64,000 nucleotides of DNA from Metopolophium dirhodum. Lineage: Eukaryota > Arthropoda > Insecta > Hemiptera > Aphididae. Under the pieces are notes generated by a model. That model was not told the origin of the DNA. It was given only the letters and a program-made list of their open reading frames with translations, and made no database searches. The stretch is taken from the NCBI RefSeq assembly GCF_019925205.1, contig NW_026869907.1:124001-188000 (forward strand), written 5' to 3'. Each line of letters starts with the position of its first letter. Positions within the stretch are counted from its first letter, which is position 1. Positions 34,807 to 46,800 of the stretch are shown piece after piece. Made by a program: the position numbers and the translations under genes.

Positions 34807-37800
34807 GTAAGCTCAAAAAATAACGACTTACGGTACAAAAAAATAGAATATTTTATAATAAAAAACACAGCAATTTACGTTATAATATCGTAATAATAAC
34901 ATACATCTCCGATATGTTATTTATCGTTATTGTATATTGATAAGTGATAACAAACAAATATTCCAATATTTAAACTTTTGAATCACAATACACTCGAAGT
35001 ATCCATATCCCACATTATGAACATAGTCAAATTACGTATAACTAAGTTAAAGCCCACGACGGTGAACAATAACAGTCTGAAGACTAAGTGTACTTAGTCT
35101 TGTATGATTAACCGATGTAAATATTACAATAGGCATATAATATATTATGTGACTCGTCAAACGTTGTAAAGCCCGTAAAGATTGTATTTTGTTTTGGCGA
35201 CACCTAACTAAAACGAAAATCAACGGCAGCACCAACCGAACTTAATAATATGTGAATATGGCTTCGATTGGTTTTTTGGTTTCCAATATTACCGAGTAGT
35301 AACAAACGCTCAATTTTTTTTATAAAATATATAGATAGATATTATATTGTATAGTAATATACATAGGCGCAATTGGGGGGGTCTAGGGGGCTTAGCCCCC
35401 CTAAGTTTTTAAATATATTCATTCTTAAATCCACCTAATCAAAAAATTATGCGGGTCTGTATTGATCTTATACATTTAGACCCCCCAAATCATTTGTCCG
35501 AATTGCGCCTATGGTAATATAGTATATTATAATGAAATTTGATAAGCTTAGAAAAGAGTAATATTATCAAACAACATGAGATAATATAAATATTGCTATC
35601 CACAAAAATCATTCCTTTCCATATACTATTAGTATGAACTTTATAATTTCAAAATGGTGTCATGTTATATTCATTCATTATAGTTTTAAGAGCTTTTTCA
35701 TGGAAAATATGAAAAATAAATAATGAGGGGAAGGATGACAACATTGTACAATGTACATAATATGTTTAATAGGACCTTTTATTTTCCTGACAAAGGATTA
35801 TCAAAATATAATCAAAAGCAAAATGTTTTTGCTGTCGCATCAATCCCTTATATAATATTGAGTATTTCGATAATCATAAACAAGGGGTGTTAGGACTTAT
35901 AATAACTATACTAAGCATAAAATAAGTATCTTCATTAATTAAATAATTGATTGTGTCTTAACAATACTAATTTTTTGTGCAGTTAATTTATCTATTCTAG
36001 TTTAACAATAAAATAAGCTATATGTAGGTATTCTGAATTATAAAGTACGTATGTATTTTTAATGAATAAATTAAGGCATACAATAAGTATAAGAGCATAA
36101 CATGTAATTTGAGTGGTTATAGACAACGATTTATAATTAATTTTTCTCTTGTATCCAGCCATATTGATGGTATACCTTTCATCCTCCTCCTCCTCCTCCT
36201 CCTCGAATTCGTTTTCGTCAATGTTATTTTTAATTTTTTAAAATCACGACAATACAAATTGAAATAACTCGGCTAGGTATTTAATAAAATATATGTTATT
36301 ATAACGCAAAAATGTTCTCTTAGTCCGGTTCGAAGTAATTAATGTTTGTTTGCCTACCTAACGATTTTAATATTTACAGCTCATACAGCACTGATCCTTT
36401 AAGCAAGGCGAATTCAGAAGGTAACGGCATTAACAATAATATTATTATAGCTTTACATTAATATAGTCTGGTGTGGTGTATCGGTGGTACAGGTCAAAAT
36501 GGTAATAACATACAGACCGGCGTGTTTATATTTCCTATTTAAATAAGTTTAATTGTCTGGGGTAGGAACGTCCGGGACAACAGCGAATTATGGGATACGA
36601 TATCCGGGTACACGGCAGCAAAAGGAAATAGTGTCCATACGTGAGCAGTAGGAACGTTTGGATTCCGCTTTTGGTTAAATTACAATATTTCGTACCACGG
36701 TTATGATATAGTTAGGTTTGTTCTCCGAGAATTTACGATTTCCTATTACAAATATTATTATCCGATTCCGCCGTTAGGTACGATTTTGTGACTTTTGCTG
36801 CATGTATTCACAGTTTATAATTCAAGTAAGTTCAAATATTTTGTTGATAAAAATTAAAAACATTCCATTTTGAATAAAAAAAAAAATATTTTTTTTTTAA
36901 TGCAGACTGCCCTATTAAATCACAATAACCACAAACTATTATAGTCATAATAACGATAGTACAATTTTAAAAAAAGGCGTGTAAGTGGATGTCGCTCTGC
37001 TGTAGGTAACAAGTGGGCCACTGTACACTGTAAAATTGTGCCTATGCACTTTTAATGTTTTTCGACCTCTATTGTAATAATATATCAGGAGCCATGTATT
37101 CAATTTTCAAGCTTTTTGACGCAACGAATACAATTTTATTGACATTCGTAGAAAAAAAAAACCTAAATATATTGGAAACTGAAAATGTCTGTTCACATTT
37201 CAAAACAAAACAAAATATTTTGAAAATTTTATCGTGTATAGAAAATTATGATACAAACAACCAGTAAAAATGTCATGAACATTATAGAATTACATTAAAG
37301 ACCAAAATCAATTTTGTCAAAAAACCGAATTTACGTAAAAATTCCCGTTTTCCCTTAATTTTTATTTTGTTTTTTACTTTTGACGCCCCCCAAAGTACCA
37401 ATTAGATTTATTTTCCTATCAGAAAAGATACTGTTGAAGAAAATCTAAACATTTTGACTGTCCTAAAAGGTCAGGTGTGATAACAGATAAAAAAAAACAC
37501 ACATCATTGTAAAATCAATACAATCATCGCTCAGAATCTAATAATTATAGATTACAGGCGATTACGTATTATAAACAAATTTGCAATTCATAATAAAATA
37601 AAAACTATTATAGGTATGACTTTTATCGTCTGATCAATACCTATAGGTAGTTTGGTAAAGAGTAAAAAAAAAAAAGATTCATTAAAAAATATGCAGCTAT
37701 GCGTATACGACCCGCAGAAAAATGATGTTTGTAACATAATGTTATAAGGCAGAAATATTTTATTAAAGTATGGTTATTTTTAATGGCAAAACCAGCCAAC

Positions 37801-40800
37801 CATAATATTTTATCAAAAAAAAAACATTGTAGATTCGCATAATATTATTACCGGATATCATAAATAAATATGCAACTCGCTTGGTTAAATATATTCCATT
37901 ATACATATTATAATAATAATATGTTGTCACCTCGGAGTAATTTTTCACTTTTATGTGCACCATGTTATGCCTTTAATCTGGTAACTGTGTGCAGATTGCA
38001 GCAAGCGAATGTGTACGTAGATGTAGACTTTCAAAAAATTTGTTATAAGCGATACCACGGTAGTCCACGAAAATCACTGTCTGGCTATTGTAAAACGCGT
38101 ATCGCAGCTGACGATAATTTAGTTTAATACGGAAAATACTTGCAAAGATGATAATATGTTAATATAGAACATTTAAAATTATTAAAATGCAAAATTTTGC
38201 ATGATCAATATTACAAACGTTAACAACATATTGAATCGTATTAAATTGTTTTTTTACGTGATTTATTTATTATTTTTAATGTTACAGATTAAAACAAATT
38301 GACACAATAAATAAGAATAAAAAATTTATGATAGTAACAAAATTTTTTTTTCAACAAGGTTTTACGTGAAAAAAGACGAAAACAGTTCGTACTTTCATGC
38401 TCGGTTTCCCATACCTCCTTTGATAACATTTCATTGGGAAGTATACGAAAAGTGTTCACAAGACTTTCTAATTTGTTTGAAGTACTTGCAAGATGTCGTG
38501 GTTGAAACACATTTACAGGTAATTATGATTTACCTGCATAGTTATACTATACTTATAATAAGTGTTACACTACTTATTTAATGAAATTAGAGTCAATCGT
38601 TTTTTCGGTCATTTTTCCGTGTAGTTTTTTTTTAAATTTCCAAACGGTAAAGTTAATATTTTTTTTTTGTACAGTATCTTAAAAAATGGAACTAAATTTC
38701 TGAATTCAATTAGTTATAGACTATTAGACTTTTACAATTATTGTATTTCATATTATTATTTCACAAAACTAACATTGAAAAACATACGCGTCTTATCTCT
38801 TATCTTCCACTGTTTTTCATATTATTTCTCATTAGTTCATATTATTATCATCCTGAGACCACGATATTTATTTATAATCATATATTAATTTAATTAATTG
38901 ATACAATACACACGTACATCGTCGAATTACGTACCTTGCACACTACGGTCACAGTCTAATAAAAGTATTCGACAAAACCAGACACATAATGCCACAGTAT
39001 AAAAATCCTAAAGGTCCACAACTGAAATAAAATAAAATAATAAATCATATTTATCATAGACAAAATTGACTTTCATTTCCCAAGAACACCCTGACGTAAC
39101 AACGTTTTGATGGACACACGTTCACAAATGTATAGAAAATAGAAATTGACTGCAATCACAAAATCACCAATGATACCTGTCCACAAATATTTCTTTGGCC
39201 AAATCTATCCCAGGCATCGCCGAATAAGTAAATCACGATGAATTCAAGACATCAATTCACAAATAAATTTTCCACAAAATCGATTTCACCCTCTATCACA
39301 AGATTTTAATTTCAAGAACTACAACGAAATAAAACTAAATTACCACCTCCAATTTTCATCAAATATGTACATTATTGGAATTACATTTAGTGAAATTTAA
39401 AATTGTCAAAACAGTAGTCAACCAGGTTAGTCTCCAAAAAAAAAAAATATAAAATGTCAAGCTGGTCCTTAATAATCAACTCAAAAGCTCAATTTCACGG
39501 ACCAGTTATAAAATCAAAAACCATTTAATGCCGTTTTAAGAATTATATCCCTTATGATAAACCTTGTATTCAATGTTCAAGCTTTTTACAAGCTTATTTG
39601 AAAATGATAACCCATTTTTACAGTTAATTTTCAAAGAGGTGATTCTTTAGAAAATGTTAATTCATTTATCTCGTAATTTGAAGGATTAGCTTTTGAGCTA
39701 TTAAACTGTTTTTACTAACCATAGTATCCTTACTTATATGTTTAAATTAAATATAGTATAAAGTAATATTAAGAACTTATAATGATCAGAAAATTTTTTA
39801 TAATTATAAAATAATAATTAATTACATTAACATTAAAACCATTATAATCTTAATTTCTTTAAACCTTTATCATTAACTTTTTTAGTATACATTACGATTA
39901 TATATTCAGACTAATTGTGTGAATTTCGGTTCTGGCTTTCAGTAGGTAGCGTGGAGTTAATTATTACCCCCCCACCCACTAATTTTAAATTATGATTTAA
40001 TATTAATTTTTCCAGTGTGAAAGTGATTGGATTTTATCTAGCTTCTATTTACATATCATTAAGTATGAGTAAAAAAAAAAATTAAGTTTATATATTATTA
40101 TGTTTATACTTAATATCTATTTTTATTAACATATTTTTATTTTATTTATAAATAATTCATGCGGCCTACTGAAATTAATATAAATGAAACTGTTTTGTTT
40201 TTTATTTTTTCATCATTTGCTTAAAAATTTACATTAAAATAAGTTTTTTCATTTGAAAAAAGGTTTGTATTGATACGAACACTTACACTCTTGAAATATG
40301 ATATGCCTAATTAAAAATTATTTTAAAATATAGTCTTCAAGAAGGTATACGTAAAAATTTCAAAATCTATAAATTAAATAGGTACATTTATTGTTAATCC
40401 AAAATGATGGGTAGCATACCTAGTGAATCACCCGAATAAACATAACTCGTGATTAAGGTTATGATGGCCGAGAGCTAACTCGACAAATAGTACGACAATT
40501 TGATTTTTTAACAAAACTAGTCCTTACCCACCCACCCCCCCCCCCTTCCTGTATACCGATGATTATCAATATAATAATTTTATCATAAATGTCCACAAGT
40601 CCTATACTATATTAATGTAAAATAATATATTAAAACAAAAAAAAACACAGAAGGAAACGGTGTATTAATATTATGACCTACATAAAACAATATTACCGAT
40701 AAGACCCAATTAGCAAAATAAATACTATACGAATACTTATCATGATGTTATGATATTACATATTATTATGTAGTACCTAATTAATAGTATCATCGTCACA

Positions 40801-43800
40801 CATTTATTGATGAACTCTCTTGGCGTATATCTGTATACACTCTAGAGAACTTCGTCTACGGATTATATAATGCGTCAAATGAACTGGACGGTAGAAAAAC
40901 ACGGTGGTTATATCCGTATGGTTAATGACGAGTGTTTGCGGTTAAAAACACTAGATTGGACCAAGCCCGAACCTTTTCGTGGCCCGTTGGATAGATTCCG
41001 GTGGAGGGTGACGGCAAGTTATTTCATGTGCTGGTATACAATGCAGGTGAATGGTTTTCATGTATTGCAAATAATATTATATATACGTATAATAAGTGTG
41101 TATGTGTGTGTGTGTGTGTGTAGTTTTTCCTTCTTCAAGTTGGATTGCCAAAATTCTTAGGAAATCAAAAATTGGCTGTATGCCAAATAGATGAAACGAG
41201 TTTTTTTTTTATAATGACTGAAAAATGTAATTCGTCGGTTATGTAATAGTAAATTTACGTCTCAGTCATACCTCAATCTGTTTTAAAGTCACAATATGAT
41301 ATTAAATTATGTGTTCATTTTATTAAACAACAAAAACCCAATAAGTATAGTAGTTCAACACAAAACAGTTTTATTAGAATTTAAAAAAAGTTGTTGTACA
41401 TAATACATATTATTTTTGATAAATTAACATAGTTACTAGTGAAAGTTATGTTTGCATTAAAATTATATATTATTTACTATAACAATAAAAAATATTATTA
41501 TATTTTATAATATTTTAAAGGTTATGATTATTGTATTGTAGGTATTGTTGAGTATTTCAACCTATGAAATATGTTTCAAACATTATTGTGATGGAATACT
41601 CTATACAGTGAATCTAGAGTTTAAAAAGCTACTTATTCATTACTTTATATTTTTACATCATTTTTTTTTTAGATTTGTATTTTACTTCAGTTAGTGAAAT
41701 TAATTGTTTAAGTTGTCGTAAAAAAAAACTTTAAGATTTAAAAAAAAATAACAATTAAATAACATTTTAAATTAATAATATTTGTTTTTTGTCTTTCAAA
41801 ATATTTGTTTTATACTATGTTCCTGCTTAAAATCATATAAAAGTATTTTTTTGGTAAACACAACAATTGACAGAGAAAAAAAACTTTTACTGTTAAAATA
41901 TTCATCCTATATTATAATATAATGTAGGTACATCTTTAATTTATTAAATTAAATTTTATATTTTTATTTAGACTTGTAATAACATGAACAATGAATTAAT
42001 TTACTAATACATAAACTGATGATAATATACATGCTACGGAAAACTTCGTTGTTAATTAACCTCATTTATACTCAGAGTTTACAACTATTATCATGGTGCT
42101 TACCCTAATAATTTGTAGTACTTTAATAATACTAATAGTAATACTATCCATTAATATATTATGTTCGTTATTATTGTTATTAATATTTTAATATTAATTA
42201 GTTCAGTTTTTTGTACTTTAGACAAATGGATAATACATTTATTTGCGAAAAAACAATATTGTATCATATATTTATTTAACTCACTAAAACGTATAATATA
42301 TTATATATCACATTATATTTTATTGAAGGACAGTATAATATTATAATATATTCATGTTCATTTAAGACAGTATAGTCATAATTGGAACATTGGCTTAAAA
42401 TTCAATATTATTAATTTAATATAAAATTTTTAAAATTGACAGCTGACGGACCCGCTTTGTCTCCGCTCAGTTTTGTTTTTGATCGTTTACACGGATTTAT
42501 CATTGAATTCAAATTTATTATATCCATTACTTTGACACAATTATGGCGTGGTATACTGTACAGCCCCTATAGGTATGCAGCAGAAATGCAAAATGACTTC
42601 CTCGTTTTTTTTTTCTAAAAATAATATCTAATAGTAACATATTTAGGTACCATTATACTATTTTGAAATATCAAACAATTTTAAAAATAGATTCTGGCGA
42701 TTGATGTGAAAATGACTTATTTAATAGCGGAAATTATTTAATAATATACAGTTTTATCAAATTCATCAAAAAATAAAAATGATTTTGAGGTGAAAATAAC
42801 TTTTTTCAGGTGCTTTAAAATATATGGCTTATGATTTCATTACGTTTAATGAATTTTTTCAGAACGAGTTAAATTATGAAATGCATTTCTAATACTCAAA
42901 TAAGTGGTTAAAATGTTAAAACGTATTATTAAATAAAAATGTCTCTATTATTTCTCCGTATTTAAACGTTTCGTTTAAATAAAAGCAAATAGTCGGAGTA
43001 TTATATCAATAAATTGATGAGCGGTTCCCTTTGACGTTTCTGATTATACATAAAATTATATTAATAAATTAACAAAATTTCTATTAATAATGTTATAATT
43101 AAATTATATACCTATAATAGTAATAGTACCTAAGTTATAAACACACTATCCGTGAGTAGGTGTTAAATTGAATTGATTTTCCAGAACATCACGTTACTGT
43201 CACGGTTTAGTGAATCTTGTGACGATATCGGAGAATGTCAAAATGCTGACAAGTTAAATGATTTTCGAGCTATTAATAATGTCCCTTATCAATGTGCCTT
43301 GTACAGTTTTTGTCCTGACCAATGCTGCCCTTTACGACAAGCTGCGCATCCGACAGAATGTCAAGACGTGAATCCATGTCGAAATTCTATGGTGGCAAAT
43401 AGTGTAAGTTGAAAAAAATTTATCTAATACGTATGTTTAGTATGAAATACTAAAGATGTGAGTGTGGTTAATTTACAAGGTAAAAATTGAACTGTAAAAA
43501 TCGATCGTAATTTTGCCAACTTTCTTTTACATAGTAGGTAATACATTTTTTACCATTCAACATTTTGTGATGATTGTAAATTATAATGACTAGTGAAATA
43601 TGTCATTAATTTATCGCATCTGTCACTGTATTGTCATCACTACTTATCAGCTACCACAAAATGGTTAAATTATATTATGGTAATAGGAAAAAAGGCAGTT
43701 AAAAAAAAGCATAATATGGAAAAAACAATATATTTGTTCTTTTTTTTTTAATGACGAACATCATAATACAATAAGTCTATTTAATTAAATGCAATAATCA

Positions 43801-46800
43801 ACAATATATTTATCATCATCATCTTTGAGTAAAGTTTACCTTTATACACCTTAGATGCAAAAATATACATGTGGTTATTTTTTGGCTTAGCATTTCTTTC
43901 CAAAAAGAAAACAGCATTTCAGCTCAAAAACGACAACCTGAAATTTGGAATATATATGAAAGTATTTTACTAAGTATTAAACGTACAAAGCTACAAAAAA
44001 TCAAACAGAAAGGTTTAATGATACATTTTCAGGGTTGAAAAGCAAAAAAAAAAAATTAACGAGTATCCACACTGCATGTAGATACATCGTTAAATAAGTT
44101 GTAAATGTAATACATCCATCGCTACGCTCAGATTCTAAAAAAAGTATAATTAGGTTGGTACGGTTACCTAAATATTTTAATCATCGGTTGATAAGGGAAC
44201 CTAGAGACGTTATAACATTAATTTATTATTAAATTTGTGATTGATTGGTTGTCATGACAACTGTAATGTGTAATCGGGCAGAACAATACAATAATATTAT
44301 AAGCTCACAGCCTCAACACGATGATATCGCGGTAACGCTTTCGGAGACACACAAAATTATAGAATGACCCCCAGCCATAAGACATATACATGTCAAAAAA
44401 CATAATTGTATGTAAATGAACCTATGAAGAATACATTATATAGACAAAAAACGTGACTTACCTAAAATTATTATTAGCCATGACTCATATCATACGGTTA
44501 AGATGATTAGAATATTAGGTACAAGTAACAACATCATTAGCAATAATATTGTTAAATTATTGTTTTTTTATTATTTTACTTATCTTGACTAGTTAAATGT
44601 TTTTTTTTTTCAATTTTTAAGAAGATAAATGCAACTTATATAATTTGTATTAGCTAAATCTGTATTGATTTTTCCCATACCTCTGCTTTTATATAATTTT
44701 TTTTTTTTTTTTAATTTCCTTTATTTAATAATATTATAATATATTATATTCAACAAATATTTATTATATTATAATATATTATAATGTATTGTCCGGGCAA
44801 AGTCACTTCCAGCGAAATCAAAATTTTAGATTCTGAGTGGATCAAGAAAGCTAGTGGTTTTACAATGATGTTTTTCTTTTTTTTTATCCTGTAAACAAAA
44901 TTTTTACCAGAAGGAGTACTTCGATTTCAACTTATATACTCTTATCTTTTAGTAAATTGAATCAAAATAGTACTTTAAAGAGGTTATTTTTCGATTTTAT
45001 CAATGGTATTGATATGAAAAAAAAATGGTATGACACGGGAAAAACCACCAAAATACCTTATTGTTGCTAAGCTATTTTTTTGAACGCTTTGTGTATCACC
45101 ATAGAAACAAATAACATTTTAAAATAACCGCTAAAAAAATGTAACTATATGAATTTATATTTATATTTATTTGTATTTATTCAATTTATTTACTATTGAA
45201 TATAAACATAATTTATGAATCTAATTTCAAATTATAAAATATTATTTATAAAACATACTATAATTTTTATTATATAAATAAAATTATATAAATATATAAA
45301 ATATATTGCTACATACAATTACTAATTGTTACACTGATCTTCCACTCAGAATCGTTTTTTATCCAATTCAATCATTGCATTCAAATCGAATACTGTAAGA
45401 ATACACTATCCTTTACGTGGACCAAAGGGCCGATGGACAAATTTCCAACACCGCTGACATACTCCACCCTGCTGCACTTATCCGTTTTTTACTTTTTCTA
45501 TTTTATACCAAGTGGGTATATTAACAAGTGGTTTTGCGTAGGTACACATTGTTATCGATTTATAGATGTTGGAAAAATAAAATTTTGTTTAACAATTAAA
45601 TATATATCGTTGGCCTTCACTAATATCAATTATAGATTTAAGAATATCAAAAATATATAATTAACAATTTTAAACTTTAAAGTTAATTTTACTTACCCAT
45701 CTTGGATTTTGTTAAGCAGAACACTATTAAACTACTATATGAGTAAATAAAAAACTTAAGTACAAACCTACTTATTTAGATAAATACATATAATTAATAA
45801 CAAGTTAAGTTCATAGTTTTAATTCTGCAATCAGTGTTCTACAAAGACAACGCAAAAATATCTAGATAAGATAATAAATAACACTTAAAAAATGTATTTA
45901 TAGGTACTCGATAAAAGATAACAAAATGTATCTAGAGAAAGTAGATAATTTAAAACTTGCGTTTATAAAGTAGCAATTTCTTCTATAGATATAATATTAA
46001 TATATACCTAAAAATAATCTTAAATTTTATATTCTTTAAATACGGTTGCCTATTAGTGTTAACAGATAATGGACAATATACTAAAAAATACATTCAAAAA
46101 TACACACGTAATAAATAACCATTAAAGTAATAAAAAGAACATGATAATAAAATAGAATGAATAGGCTGTATAGCTGACAATAATTAACACTAATCTCACC
46201 GAGAAATGCTTGTGTAAAAATAAAATTTTAAATCTTGTCACAAAAAAGAATTTAGATCAATTATCTCAGATAACCATTTTGTTTAAAGAAATTGATACAA
46301 AGATAAATATTTTAATGTAGAGAATACACAGTCAAAAACGATGTCAAAAATGTATATCGTATTTCATCCCAATTGTAATAAAGTAAATAAATATTTTTCT
46401 TTTGGTTTGCATTTAACATGACATTAAGTGATAATTGCATTACAAGTTACGATAGAGTTATTTCGTTATTTAAATTTTAAAAAAACTGTAGTAGGTGGTT
46501 TAGTTATACCTATTTGACGATTTCATATTTGATTAAATGCCATATTAATTTGACATATTTTATACACTATAATTAGTCGAAGAACATTAGCACGATATTC
46601 TTAAAAAAAATACTGGTACCTACAATAAGAGTCATAATTTTTTATTTGATAATCTTATAGGTCTATTGTTCGTGTTATAAAATAAACATTTTGTGTTTTT
46701 TATAAACAGTGCAAATTCATTCGGAATCATAACACATGGTTACCATCTATCATATATAATGAATGGAATGTGTCATGCACTTGCAATATTGGATATGAAT

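Noticed and set aside
36380..36420. Possible 41-bp exon of the EGF-domain gene, with acceptor TTTACAG and donor GTAACG
   Set aside because: Its inclusion shifts exon 2 into a stop (TTT ACG TGA), while direct joining of exons 1 and 2 keeps the frame.
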